NCBI GenBank assembly: GCA_022827185.1
Contig: JAJDTM010000049.1
Location: forward strand, 27,558-91,557
Length of the DNA: 64,000 nt
Reading direction: 5' to 3'
Source of the DNA: Candidatus Poribacteria bacterium
GTDB lineage: Bacteria; Poribacteria; WGA-4E; WGA-3G
Shown here: one piece after another, positions 50,757-59,944 of the stretch
How the letters are laid out: every line of letters starts with the position of its first letter
Numbering within the stretch: position 1 is the stretch's first letter
Position numbers and translations under genes: made by a program
Notes under the pieces: model-generated
What the model was told of the DNA's origin: nothing
Database searches by the model: none
Seen by the model: the letters and a program-made list of their open reading frames with translations, nothing else

Positions 50757-51728
50757 CTACTGCGCTGTCTTCAGAGCACCCCAAACGACAGGCAGTTTCT
50801 CGGATGCCTCAACGGATAGTCCAATTTCAAAATTCTGGGTCACTTCGTCTTCAGTGAGAGGTCGGTTGTAGATACGGACTTCGTCGATGATGCCGTTGAA
50901 AAACCTTTCTGCTTCGCCGCGATTGTTCCCTGCACCAAGATAGACAGGTTCTATGAACGGGATAAAATCGCGGGGTTCCCATCGGCTATGCCTACTGAGC
51001 GATTTCCGTTTACCGTCTATAAAGATGGCTCTTTCCCACCACTCGTGTCCGTTTTCATCTACATAAGGCGCGCCGTTTATATAGACAAGATGATGCCATT
51101 CTCCATCTGAAATCGGGGACTTCCATCCAACAGTTAAATTCCTGCATCCAAACCGTCCCCGTCTATTGGTAAGATAAAAGCGAATGATGTCCTTATCGAA
51201 AATAATCTCATCAACGCGTTCTATTCCGGTTTCAACGAAATTCCCCGGTTCCCATCCCAATTTGGCAAAAATAGCGGGTTTCGCCCATCCATTGAGATCA
51301 ATTCCCCACCCCATACCACACTCCGGACCCTGGATTTTGATAGCCTCTGGATCACGTTCTACAAAGTCAACATCTCGAACTTTGAAGAGCGTTGTCCAGC
51401 GTTTTTCTTTGAAGCTCGTTTTGACCCAAGCTTCAAATGTAGACGTACCGACCTGACTCCCAAAATCACCGAGATTTGTTAGGTTCACATAATCATCAAT
51501 GCCATCAAATTCCAGAGCACCGTTCACTCGACCCCCAACTTTCCGTGCTCCAACTCTTTTCGCATTATTTTTACCCCAGACATCTTTGACTATGTTGTCA
51601 TCGATATCCTGCCGATCAAACGTCCAATAACTTACGAGTCCATCTGTTACAAATGGCTCCGTATATCCGTTATAGGGAAATATGGTGATAGTTAGTGCAA
51701 TCGTCAGAAGGTAAAATAGCCTTTTCAT
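50757..51728 (-). CDS. Exported LamG-domain protein
   Basis: 323 residues from ATG 51728, with AAAGGAG about 8 bases upstream on the minus strand; the frame extends to 51806 without one. Signal peptide 1-22 (TIFPYNGYTEP). A single LamG/concanavalin-like domain fills the rest: DGLVSYWTFDRQD, GALEFDGIDDYVNLTN, STFEAWVKTSF, DGEWHHLVYING and NGIIDEVRIYNRPLTEDE. Typical carbohydrate- or protein-binding fold outside the cell. It precedes the sigma-WD40 gene by 23 bases, the reverse of the usual order of regulator then target. It is not a close relative of the LamG pair at 9394-12685. Confidence 0.85.
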   Translation of the reverse strand: MKRLFYLLTIALTITIFPYNGYTEPFVTDGLVSYWTFDRQDIDDNIVKDVWGKNNAKRVGARKVGGRVNGALEFDGIDDYVNLTNLGDFGSQVGTSTFEAWVKTSFKEKRWTTLFKVRDVDFVERDPEAIKIQGPECGMGWGIDLNGWAKPAIFAKLGWEPGNFVETGIERVDEIIFDKDIIRFYLTNRRGRFGCRNLTVGWKSPISDGEWHHLVYINGAPYVDENGHEWWERAIFIDGKRKSLSRHSRWEPRDFIPFIEPVYLGAGNNRGEAERFFNGIIDEVRIYNRPLTEDEVTQNFEIGLSVEASEKLPVVWGALKTAQ

Positions 51729-51816
51729 GGTAACTGCTCCTTTGAGTGCGCGAGAATCACGCGGTAAGAACTGCCTACAGGATGGACGCTTATGAACCTG
51801 TCTCATTTAAGTCTTA

Positions 51817-52023
51817 TTAATCTGTCGATTTATCTTTCGGTGCCTCTGCTACTAGCTGTTCTAACAGAATCCCGTTGGCTTGCTGAGAGATTAAGGCACC
51901 ATCTCTAAGTAATCTCATGTTCTTTGAGATGATCTCGCAGCTTTTTTTCATCGTTGTCAAGGTTGATACTAATGATGTCAAATCCTTTGTCTTTAGATGA
52001 TATTTAGGGATTAATCTTCCCAA
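51817..52023 (-). CDS. Possible small protein coupled to the sigma-WD40 gene
   Basis: Up to 68 residues if begun at the TTG that overlaps the last codons of the 52011 gene; an ATG at 51951 would give 44 residues (MKKSCEIISKNMRLLRDG onward). The sequence is helical and polar with a plausible amphipathic stretch, ending EAPKDKSTD. No ribosome binding site stands out and the start is uncommon. It may be a real short reading frame or chance; no family recognised. Confidence 0.25.
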   Translation of the reverse strand: MGRLIPKYHLKTKDLTSLVSTLTTMKKSCEIISKNMRLLRDGALISQQANGILLEQLVAEAPKDKSTD

Positions 52024-54488
52024 ATAAGCACAGAACCATCATCACTACCGCTCACGAGGGTTTTACCGTCCGGACTGAACGCCAAGCTTTTGACCCGAGA
52101 TGCATGACCCCTCAGTGTTTTCTGGTATGCACCGGTCTGTGTATCCCATAAGTGAATCGTGGCATCGATGCATCCGCTTGCAATTGTGTTTCCATTAGGG
52201 CTGAACGCTAAAGTGTACACCCAATCTGTATGCCCAGTGAGCCGCATTTTGATTTTCCGCGTATCTATATCCCACAAAAGAATGATGCTTTCCGCACCCC
52301 CACTTGCGAGTGTTTTTCCATCCGGACTAAACGCGATACTTTCGATCCACTCAGTATGTCCAGCAAGTGTCATTTCGTTCTTACCAGTGTCAACGTCCCA
52401 GAGACGTATCGTTTCGTCGTCACTCCCACTTGCGAGTGTCCTTCCATCCGGGTTGAACGTAATACTATTGACCGACTTTGTATGGCCCCTAAGTATTTTC
52501 TTGTGTTTGCCGGTGTGTGCATCCCAGAGGCGGATGGTATTATCCCACCCCCCGCTCGCAAGCGTCTTACCATCTGGACTGAATGCTATACTTTCGATAG
52601 TATCCGTATGTTCGGTGAGTTGCATTTTATGCTCGCCGGTCTGTACATCCCACAGACGGATGCCATCGTGCCCACAAGCAAGTGTCCTTCCATCTGGACT
52701 AAACACCAGACTGTCCGCTGGATCCTTAAACCCATTCCTTAACCCATTAAGCGTTTTGATGTATTGTCCTGTGTCTGCATCCCAGAAGTTAATAATTCCA
52801 TTGGTAGACCCACTCGCAATAATGTTTCCATTCGGGTTGAACGCCACACTATAGATACGTTCCGAATGCCCAGTAAGTGTATGCTTTTCATTGCCTGTCT
52901 CGGCATCCCAGAAACGGATAGTGCCATCGCCACTGCCACTTGTGAGTGTTTTTCCATCCGGACTGAACGCTAAACCTCGAACATACCGAGCGTGTAGTGC
53001 AGTGAATGTTTTCTTATGTTTGCCGGTGTGTGCCTCCCAGAGACGGATTGTTTCATCTATGTGTGATGAAGTCGCGATTGTTTTTCCATCGGGACTAAAC
53101 GCTAAGTTGTCAACATGTTCCTTATGGCCCGTGAGTGTCAGCTTGAGTTCACCGGTGTCTAAGTCGTGGTGGTAGACGGTGCCATTGTCACTGCCAATAA
53201 CGACTGTTTTGCTATCTGGACTGAACGCTGCGCCTGTGACAGAGCAATCTGGATGCATGGCGAATGTTTTCTTGTGTTTACCCGTGATTGAATTCCATAG
53301 ACTGATTTTGTCCTCCCAACTCACGCTCACCATTGTCCTGCCATCTGGTGTGAATGATAACATAGTGGCATTATCCGAATCTTTCTTGAGTGTCCATTTC
53401 TGTTCTCCGGTGATTGCGTCCCATAATTGAATAGTGCCGTCCCGGCTATCACTCGCAAGCATCTTTCCATCAGGGTTGAATGCCAAGCTTGATATCCAAT
53501 GTGTATGCCCAGTAAGCCTTGTTTGCGCCCTTGTGCTTCTATCCCACAGAATAATAGCATCTGTACTTCCGCTCGCCAAGGTGCGTCCATCAGGGCTGAA
53601 CGCCAAACTGTCAACGCCACGCGTATGTGCTGTGAGTAGACTGATTTCTTGATGTGTTGCTACATCGTAAAGCCAAATACCGATACCACTCGCAACAGCG
53701 AGAAACTGACCGTCTGGAGAATACTGTATTTCATTTATACTTCCTTTACCGAGACGCATTTTAGCATCTTTTGGGAGGTTCCATTGCATAGCATTTTGAC
53801 TTAAGTTATTTTTCACTGTTTTTGTCCCTATTGATAAACCCTTGTTACTGTTTTTACCGCGAATCGTATCCTTGTTTTGTATAATATTTTCGGTTAGATT
53901 CGGACGTAAGGAAACACTGCCAAGAGTCTCGCGAATTGTAGATTCCTCGTTTCTTAATCGTTTTCGCCCCCGTTGCAGCTGACTTTTAACCGTGTTCGGA
54001 GATACGCCTAAAAACTTGCCAATCGCTTCACAACTCATTTCACCGAGGTAGTACAGGACCATCACCGTCCGCTCGCTCTCCGGCAATCTTTCCAAAAGTT
54101 TTTGAACAACTTTTCGTTGATGCTCAACGGCTGCAGCCTCGCGCTGTTCACAGATGTAGGCCGAATAAGCGGTTTTCTCAAGCACATCTATGCGGGTGGC
54201 TTCAAGGGATTGTATATTTGGGCGTTTCTTTCGGAACCATGTCTCGCAAAGTCGCGCTGCAATGACGTAGAGCCATCCCGGAAACCTGTCTGGATTTTTT
54301 AAGGAGGCAAGTTTTTTGTGTGCCTGAAGGAAAGTGTCTTGTGTAATTTCTTCAGCGATATGGAAATCACCAATCTTCCGCCATGCCAGAGCATGAACGC
54401 TCTTTTGGTATCTCTTCACCAAAACACCAAAAGCATTCTCGTCACCTGACAATACACGCTGAATCAATGCAACATCGTCTCTTTCCAT
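52011..54488 (-). CDS. ECF sigma factor - WD40 double propeller fusion lacking the membrane helix (TQW type)
   Basis: 825 residues. ATG 54488 has GGGAGG about 8 bases upstream, as in the sister genes. Regions 2 (FHIAEEITQDTFLQAHKKL) and 4 (IGKFLGVSPNTVKSQLQRGR) are intact. Where sisters have about 75 residues of helix and linker, this protein runs directly NLTENIIQNKDTIRGKNSNK: the piece between the NIMRN and QNRVGNETTPGR points of the 54907 protein is missing in frame. No other hydrophobic segment exists, so the whole protein should be cytoplasmic. The propeller has 14 blades, opens MQWNLPKDAKMRLGKG, and matches the exported 45887 protein. The blades look undamaged. Confidence 0.88.
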   Translation of the reverse strand: MERDDVALIQRVLSGDENAFGVLVKRYQKSVHALAWRKIGDFHIAEEITQDTFLQAHKKLASLKNPDRFPGWLYVIAARLCETWFRKKRPNIQSLEATRIDVLEKTAYSAYICEQREAAAVEHQRKVVQKLLERLPESERTVMVLYYLGEMSCEAIGKFLGVSPNTVKSQLQRGRKRLRNEESTIRETLGSVSLRPNLTENIIQNKDTIRGKNSNKGLSIGTKTVKNNLSQNAMQWNLPKDAKMRLGKGSINEIQYSPDGQFLAVASGIGIWLYDVATHQEISLLTAHTRGVDSLAFSPDGRTLASGSTDAIILWDRSTRAQTRLTGHTHWISSLAFNPDGKMLASDSRDGTIQLWDAITGEQKWTLKKDSDNATMLSFTPDGRTMVSVSWEDKISLWNSITGKHKKTFAMHPDCSVTGAAFSPDSKTVVIGSDNGTVYHHDLDTGELKLTLTGHKEHVDNLAFSPDGKTIATSSHIDETIRLWEAHTGKHKKTFTALHARYVRGLAFSPDGKTLTSGSGDGTIRFWDAETGNEKHTLTGHSERIYSVAFNPNGNIIASGSTNGIINFWDADTGQYIKTLNGLRNGFKDPADSLVFSPDGRTLACGHDGIRLWDVQTGEHKMQLTEHTDTIESIAFSPDGKTLASGGWDNTIRLWDAHTGKHKKILRGHTKSVNSITFNPDGRTLASGSDDETIRLWDVDTGKNEMTLAGHTEWIESIAFSPDGKTLASGGAESIILLWDIDTRKIKMRLTGHTDWVYTLAFSPNGNTIASGCIDATIHLWDTQTGAYQKTLRGHASRVKSLAFSPDGKTLVSGSDDGSVLIWED

Positions 54489-54506
54489 CAGAAACCTCCC
54501 CGTACG

Positions 54507-54610
54507 AATTTAGGCATACAATCATTAGTGACGCAATTTCGCAGTGGGTAGGATGCAAGATTGTCATAATTATTGAAAAAATTTGATTTTTTAGCCAATC
54601 AATTTTCGCT
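54507..54610. repeat. Duplicated upstream block (copy 1)
   Basis: About 104 bases that match 59945-60045 with scattered differences, including gtgggtaggatgca and gaaaaaatttgattttttag. Read on the minus strand it lies directly upstream of the sigma-WD40 gene at 52011 and should contain its promoter; conserved atgacaatc may be part of it. Its distal end (revcomp agcgaaaattga) matches the last codons and stop of the sigma/TYW3 gene in copy 2, so this copy carries a remnant of that gene's tail. Confidence 0.6.
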
Positions 54611-54611
54611 A

Positions 54612-54726
54612 CAAGTCCCCCTGATAAGGGGGATTTAGGGGGTTTCTTTCAGCAAGTCCCCTGATAAGGGGCGGGGAATGCCCATAAGGCATTCATACCG
54701 TTGATTCTGATTCTTTAGGAGTTTCT
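54612..54726. repeat. Two adjacent CCCCTGATAAGGGG repeats, simple and module-bearing
   Basis: The simple form (acaagtccccctgataaggg onward, 54612-54650) is followed at once by a second copy (54652 on) in which gggg is followed by cggggaatgcccataaggca and ttcataccgttgattctg before ttctttagga. Side by side they show that the module is an insertion into the same basic repeat. Both lie in the 418-base gap 54489-54906, which has no gene. Confidence 0.6.
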
Positions 54727-54818
54727 TATAGTATCCTTGCCCTTGCCCATCACCGCTGGCGAGGATACAATCCTCGCCATTTTGTGAGTGTATAGGTGAT
54801 TACGGAATCTACTATAAA
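54726..54818. repeat. Second copy of the MITE-like element seen at 3249
   Basis: The right end cggaatctactataaa (54803-54818) is identical to 3361-3376 and the preceding gagtgtataggt.attac also matches; the left end is a shortened ttatagta.tcc (54726-54737). The interior differs, with a hairpin ggcgagga-tacaa-tcctcgcc (about 54758-54778). A separate inverted copy of the 3249 core, gcacaggctaacagcctatgc, is at 54887-54907, next to the stop of the following gene. Confidence 0.55.
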
Positions 54819-54906
54819 CTGTGCTGGTCTTCGGTTTTGCATTGTGTATACTTCTTGAGAGGCATACGCCTATGCTACATTCAGATGCACAGGCTAACAG
54901 CCTATG

Positions 54907-57624
54907 CTACATTTTTATTTCCCAGAGAAGCACAGAACCATCACCGCTACCGCTCACGAGTGTTTTTCCATCCGGACTGAACGCGATACTTCTGACCCAA
55001 TCTGTATGACCCGTCAATGTTTTCTTCTGCTCACCTGTGTGGACATCCCAAATGTAAATGGTCTTGTCCCGGTTTCCACTTGCGAGGATTTTTCCATCCG
55101 GACTGAACGCTAAACACTGCACCCAATCCGTGTGTGCTGTGAGCAACATCTTGGCTTTCCCAGTATCTATATCCCACAAGAGAATGTTGTGGTGCCCATC
55201 GCCACTTGCGAGGGTTTTCCCATTCGGACTGAATGCTAAGCAGTGCACCCACTCAGTATGTCCAATAAGCGTCATTTTGTTCTTGCCAGTATCAATATCC
55301 CAAAGGAGGACGGTATAATCGTCACTCCCACTTGCGAGAGTTTTTCCATCTGGACTAAACATCAAACAGCTCACCCGATCAGTATGTCCGGTAAGTGTTT
55401 TCTTGTGTTCGCCGGTGTGTACATCCCAGAGGGATATAGCCTTGTCGTCAACTCCGCTCGTAAATGTATTTCCGTCGGGACTGAATACTTGGCTATACGG
55501 ACTATCTATAGTAAGTGTTTTCTTGTGTTCACCTGTGTGTACATCCCAGAGGCGAACGCCAAAGTCAGTCCCACAAGCAAGTGTTTTTCCATCGGGGCTG
55601 AACAGCATACTGAGTACCGCCTCCCCTACCCCATTGAGCGTTTTGATGTGTTGTCCTGTGTCTGCATCCCAGAAACGAATAATTCCATTGGAACACACAC
55701 TTGCGATAATGTTCCCATTTCGGTTGAACGCTACACTCAAGACATATTCCGAATGCCCGGTAAATGTATGTTTTTCGTTACCTGTGCGGGTATCCCAGAA
55801 ACGGATAGTACCATCGCCACTGCCACCCGCAAGTGTTTTTCCATCGGGACTGAATGATAAACCTCGAACATATTGCGTATATGCAGTGAATGTTAACTTG
55901 TGTTCGCCAGTGTGTGCATCCCAGAGACGGATTGTTTTATCTTCAAACGATGCAGTCGCGACTGTTTTGCCATCGTGACTAAATGCTAACTGGTCAATAT
56001 GTTCCTTATGTCCGGTGAGTGTCAGCTTGAGTTCACCGGTGTCTAAGTCGTGGATGTAGATGGTGCCATTGTCACTACCAATAGCAACTCCCTTCCCATC
56101 CGGGCTGAACGCTGCGCCTGTGACAGAGCAATCCGGATGCAAAGCGAATGTTTTCTTATGTTTACCCGTGTGTGCATCCCAGAGATGGATTTTCTCTTCC
56201 CAACTCACACTCACAATTGTCCCGCCATCTGGCGCAAATGATAACATACTGGCACTTTTCGTATCTTTCGTGAGTGTCCACTTTTGCTCTCCTGTGATAG
56301 CATCCCATAATCGAGTTGTGCCGTCCCGACTATCACTCGCTATTGTTTTGCCATTTGGACTGAATACCACGCTCCAAACTATATCCGTATGTCCGGTGAA
56401 CGTTGTTAGCGCACCCGTGCGTCTATCCCACAGCGTAATCGGACCATCCACACTTCCGCTTGCAATCGTGCGTCCATCACGACTGAATGCAATGGATTCA
56501 ACCTCACTCGTATGATCTGTGAGCAGATTGAACTCTTGATGTGTGGTCGTATCATAGAGCCAAATGCCGATCCCACCCCCCACAGCGAGAAACTTTCCAT
56601 CTGGAGAATACAGTATTTCGGTTATCTTACCTTTGCCGAGACGTGCTTTAGCGTCTTCAGGTAGGTTCCATTGCATAGATTCTTGTGTTAAGTTGTTTTC
56701 CACTGTTTTTGTTTCTGTTGATAAGCCGTTATTGCTGTTTCTACCGGGAGTCGTCTCGTTGCCAACCCGATTTTGTAAATCCCGTTTTGATTGACTCTTA
56801 AAAACAATAGGCGCGTCAATAATTTCAATTGTCGGTTCTGATTGTGCATCAAGGCTATAAGGCTGTTGAAAGCGCGCAATATATTGATGACTCGCGCCCA
56901 TCAATAAGACGACCAAAATAACAGATGCACCTAAAGCCGCGAACGGAAACAAAGGTTTTCCACCTGAAGGCGATGTCTGTTTTACTCGATCAATGTTCCG
57001 CATGATGTTTTCAGTCAGATTTGGATGTAATGGGACGCTGCCGAGGGGCTCACGAATTATATGTTCTTCGCCCTTTAACCGTTTTCGCGCCCGTCGCAGC
57101 CGACTCTTAACCGTGTTCGGGGATACCCCTAAAAACTTGCTAATCTCTTCACAGTTCATTTCGCCGAGGTAGTAAAGCACCATCACCGTGCGCTCGCTCT
57201 CTGGCAGTTTTGCCATGAGCCTTTGCACGATTTCACGCTGATGCTCAACCGCGGTATCTTCACGCTGTTCACAGACATAATCCGAATAAGCGGTTTTTTC
57301 AAGCATCTCTTCAAACATCTCTTCATCGGTAATTTCCAGCAATGGCACATTTTTGAGTTGCTTCTTACGGAACCATGCCCTACAAAGCCGATCCGTAATG
57401 ACGTAGAGCCACCCCAGAAACTGACTCGGATTCTTCAGCGATGCGAGGTTTTTATGTGCTTGGAGGAAAGCATCTTGCGTAATTTCCTCAGCGATGTGAT
57501 AATCCCCGATTTTCCGCCATGCGAGCGCATGAACGCCTTTTTGGTACTTTTTCACCAAAGTGCTAAAAGCCGTTTCGTCACCTGACAATATGCTTTGGAT
57601 CAGTTCAACGTCATCTTTTTCCAT
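54907..57624 (-). CDS. ECF sigma factor - membrane helix - WD40 double propeller fusion (TQW type)
   Basis: 905 residues; ATG 57624 with GGGAGG about 8 bases upstream. Region 2 at about 11-85 (YHIAEEITQDAFLQAHKNL), region 4 at about 135-185 (ISKFLGVSPNTVKSRLRRAR), membrane helix at about 225-245 (FPFAALGASVILVVLLMGAS, identical to 47983), linker SEPTIEIIDAPIVF, then 14 blades opening MQWNLPEDAKARLGKG. The propeller is of the type exported from 45887, with KDTKSASMLSF and LHPDCSVTGAAF in blades 4-5. It is the complete reference form for the helix-less 52011 gene and the broken 57678/59579 gene on either side. Confidence 0.9.
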   Translation of the reverse strand: MEKDDVELIQSILSGDETAFSTLVKKYQKGVHALAWRKIGDYHIAEEITQDAFLQAHKNLASLKNPSQFLGWLYVITDRLCRAWFRKKQLKNVPLLEITDEEMFEEMLEKTAYSDYVCEQREDTAVEHQREIVQRLMAKLPESERTVMVLYYLGEMNCEEISKFLGVSPNTVKSRLRRARKRLKGEEHIIREPLGSVPLHPNLTENIMRNIDRVKQTSPSGGKPLFPFAALGASVILVVLLMGASHQYIARFQQPYSLDAQSEPTIEIIDAPIVFKSQSKRDLQNRVGNETTPGRNSNNGLSTETKTVENNLTQESMQWNLPEDAKARLGKGKITEILYSPDGKFLAVGGGIGIWLYDTTTHQEFNLLTDHTSEVESIAFSRDGRTIASGSVDGPITLWDRRTGALTTFTGHTDIVWSVVFSPNGKTIASDSRDGTTRLWDAITGEQKWTLTKDTKSASMLSFAPDGGTIVSVSWEEKIHLWDAHTGKHKKTFALHPDCSVTGAAFSPDGKGVAIGSDNGTIYIHDLDTGELKLTLTGHKEHIDQLAFSHDGKTVATASFEDKTIRLWDAHTGEHKLTFTAYTQYVRGLSFSPDGKTLAGGSGDGTIRFWDTRTGNEKHTFTGHSEYVLSVAFNRNGNIIASVCSNGIIRFWDADTGQHIKTLNGVGEAVLSMLFSPDGKTLACGTDFGVRLWDVHTGEHKKTLTIDSPYSQVFSPDGNTFTSGVDDKAISLWDVHTGEHKKTLTGHTDRVSCLMFSPDGKTLASGSDDYTVLLWDIDTGKNKMTLIGHTEWVHCLAFSPNGKTLASGDGHHNILLWDIDTGKAKMLLTAHTDWVQCLAFSPDGKILASGNRDKTIYIWDVHTGEQKKTLTGHTDWVRSIAFSPDGKTLVSGSGDGSVLLWEIKM

Positions 57625-57677
57625 CAGAAACCTCCCTTAACCGACGGGACTTCCCCAAGGCACGATGAATTGCGCGA

Positions 57678-59495
57678 TTACGGATTTATCTTCCAGATGA
57701 GTACCGTGCCATCGTCGCTACCGCTCACGAGGGTTTTGCCATCAGGACTAAAAGTGATGCTTCTAACCCAATCTGTATGGCTTGTCAATGTTTGCTTCTG
57801 CTCACCAGTGTGTGCATCCCAGAGATAGATGTTCTTGTTTCTGTCTCCACTCGCAAGGGTTTTGCCATCCGGACTGAACGCTAATGCTAAACTGTGCATC
57901 CAATTCTTTCTTTTCAGCGTCATCTCGTTCTTGCCAGTGTCAACATCCCAAAAGTGGATAGTAGTGTCGTCACTCCCACTCACAAGGGTTTTTCCATCCG
58001 GACTGAACGCTAAACTGCTCACCCAATCTGTATGTCCTTTAAGCGTTTTGTTCTTGCCAGTGTCAACATCCCAAAGGAGGATGGTACCATCGTAATTTCC
58101 ACTCGCAAGCGTTTTACCATCCAGACTGAACATTAAACAACTCAGATGATTTGTATGTCCTCTAAATGTTTTCTTGCGTTCGCCTGTGTGTACATCCCAT
58201 ATAGATATAGTGGTTTCGTCGTCAACTCCACTCGCACATGTATTTCCATCGGGACTGAATGCTCTGAGTACTGGATTAAAGGGATCATTCATATAAAGAA
58301 TTTTCTTGTGTTCACCAGTGTGTACATCTAATAGGCGAATGCCGTCGTCAGTCCCACAAGTAACGGTTTTTCCATCGGGACCGAATAGTATACTGTGTAC
58401 CATATCCTTAAACCCATTAGACGTTTTGAACGTTTTAATGGGTTGCCCTGTGTCTGCATTCCACAAGCGAACAATTCCATTGATAGACCCACTCGCAATA
58501 ATGTTTCCATTCCTGTTGAACGCTACACTCAAGACAGATTCCGAATGTCCAGTGAATGTATGTTTTTCGTTCCCTGTGCGTGCCTCCCAGAAGCAGATAG
58601 TGCCATCGCCACTGCCACTCGCAAAAGTTTTTCCATCCGGACTGAACGCTAAGCCTCGGGGATACCGCGTATGTGTAGTGGGGGTTAGCCTGCGTTCACC
58701 GGTATGTGCATCCCATAGACAGATTGTTTCATCTGTATGTGATGAAGTCGCGAGGGTTTTTCCATCCGGACTAAACGCTAAGTTGTCTACATCCTCCTTA
58801 TGTCCGGTGAGGGTCAGCTTGAGTTTGCCAGTATCCAAGTCGTGGAGGTAGACGGTGCCATTCTCACTGCCAATAGCAATTATATTTCCATCGGGATTAA
58901 AAGCTGCACCTGTAGTGGAACAATCGGGATGCATGGCGAATGTTTTCTTGTGTTCACCCGTGATTGAATTCCATAGACTAATTTTGCCGTCCCAACTCGC
59001 ACTCACCAGTGTCTCACCGTCTGGCGTAAATGATAACATACTGGCACGATCCGAATCTTTCGTGAGTGTCCACTTTTGTTCTCCTGTGATGACATCCCAT
59101 AATCGGATGGTTTCATCCCGACTATCACTCGCAAGCATTTTTCCATTGGGACTGAATGCCAAGCTTGAGATCAAATATGTATGTCCGGTAAGCGTTTTTT
59201 CTGTCCCCGTGCTTCTATCCCACAGGATAATGGTGCCGTAACCACTTCCACTCGCGAGCATGCGTCCATCCGGACTGAATGCAAGGCGGTCGACGACACT
59301 CGTATGTTCTGTGAGGAGGGCGATCTCTTGATATGTTGCGACATCGTACAACCAAATACCGATGCCGCTCGCAACAGCCAAAAACTTACCATCCGGAGAA
59401 TACTGTATTTCATTTATCCTTCCTTTACCGAGACGCACTTTGGCATCCTCTGGTAAGTTCCATTGCGTGGTATCTTGTGCTAAGTTGTTTTCCAC
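57678..59495 (-). CDS. WD40 propeller part of a broken sigma-WD40 fusion
   Basis: 605 residues if started at GTG 59495. No ribosome site or signal peptide is present, and the frame is open upstream to about 59620, reading IEIVDAPVVLDIQLKSEL, the linker of the sigma fusions. The 14 blades (opener TQWNLPEDAKVRLGKG, blades 4-5 KDSDRASMLSF and MHPDCSTTGAAF) look intact. The sigma head lies just upstream but in another frame, so this is the 3' part of a fusion gene split by an internal deletion. Translation could still occur by re-initiation; otherwise it is a pseudogene. Confidence 0.7.
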   Translation of the reverse strand: MENNLAQDTTQWNLPEDAKVRLGKGRINEIQYSPDGKFLAVASGIGIWLYDVATYQEIALLTEHTSVVDRLAFSPDGRMLASGSGYGTIILWDRSTGTEKTLTGHTYLISSLAFSPNGKMLASDSRDETIRLWDVITGEQKWTLTKDSDRASMLSFTPDGETLVSASWDGKISLWNSITGEHKKTFAMHPDCSTTGAAFNPDGNIIAIGSENGTVYLHDLDTGKLKLTLTGHKEDVDNLAFSPDGKTLATSSHTDETICLWDAHTGERRLTPTTHTRYPRGLAFSPDGKTFASGSGDGTICFWEARTGNEKHTFTGHSESVLSVAFNRNGNIIASGSINGIVRLWNADTGQPIKTFKTSNGFKDMVHSILFGPDGKTVTCGTDDGIRLLDVHTGEHKKILYMNDPFNPVLRAFSPDGNTCASGVDDETTISIWDVHTGERKKTFRGHTNHLSCLMFSLDGKTLASGNYDGTILLWDVDTGKNKTLKGHTDWVSSLAFSPDGKTLVSGSDDTTIHFWDVDTGKNEMTLKRKNWMHSLALAFSPDGKTLASGDRNKNIYLWDAHTGEQKQTLTSHTDWVRSITFSPDGKTLVSGSDDGTVLIWKINP

Positions 59496-59578
59496 CGTTT
59501 CTGCTCCTGTTGATAAACTATTGTTGCTGTTTCTACCGCGGGGCGTCCCGTTTCCAATTCGATTCTGTAATTCGGATT

Positions 59579-59926
59579 TTAACTGGATATCCAGAACAAC
59601 TGGCGCGTCAACAATTTCGATTCTTCATCGGTAATTTCCAGCGATTGCACATTTTTGAGTTGCCTCTTACGGAACCATGCCCTGCAAAGCCGATCAGCAA
59701 TCACATAGAGCCACCCCAGAAACTGACTCGGATTCTTCAGCGACGCAAGTTTTTTGTGCGCTTGAAGGAAGGTGTCTTGTGTGATTTCCTCAGCGATATG
59801 GTAATCCCCGATTTTCCGCCATGCGAGCGCGTGAACGCCTGTTTGGTATCTTTTCACCAAAGTACTAAAAGCCGTTTCGTCACCTGACAATATGCTCTGG
59901 ATCAGTTCAACATCATCTTTTTCCAT
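59579..59926 (-). pseudogene. Sigma region 2 fragment of a broken sigma-WD40 fusion
   Basis: 115 residues from ATG 59926, with the standard GGGAGG site. Residues 1-100 match the 54907 sigma head closely (YHIAEEITQDTFLQAHKKL, FLGWLYVIADRLC). After ITDEE (about 59622) the sequence jumps to DNA that in sisters encodes IEIIDAP, now in the wrong frame, and stops after ESKLLTRQLFWISS. Relative to 54907 about 163 codons are missing: all of region 4 and the membrane helix. The product would keep core-polymerase binding (region 2) but have no -35 recognition, so it is either dead or a dominant-negative sigma fragment. Confidence 0.75.
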
Positions 59927-59944
59927 CAGAGACCTCCCAAAACC

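Noticed and set aside
54612..54726. Short repeats that might suggest a CRISPR array
   Set aside because: Only two adjacent copies of different length, no regular spacers and no cas genes; they belong to a dispersed hairpin repeat family.
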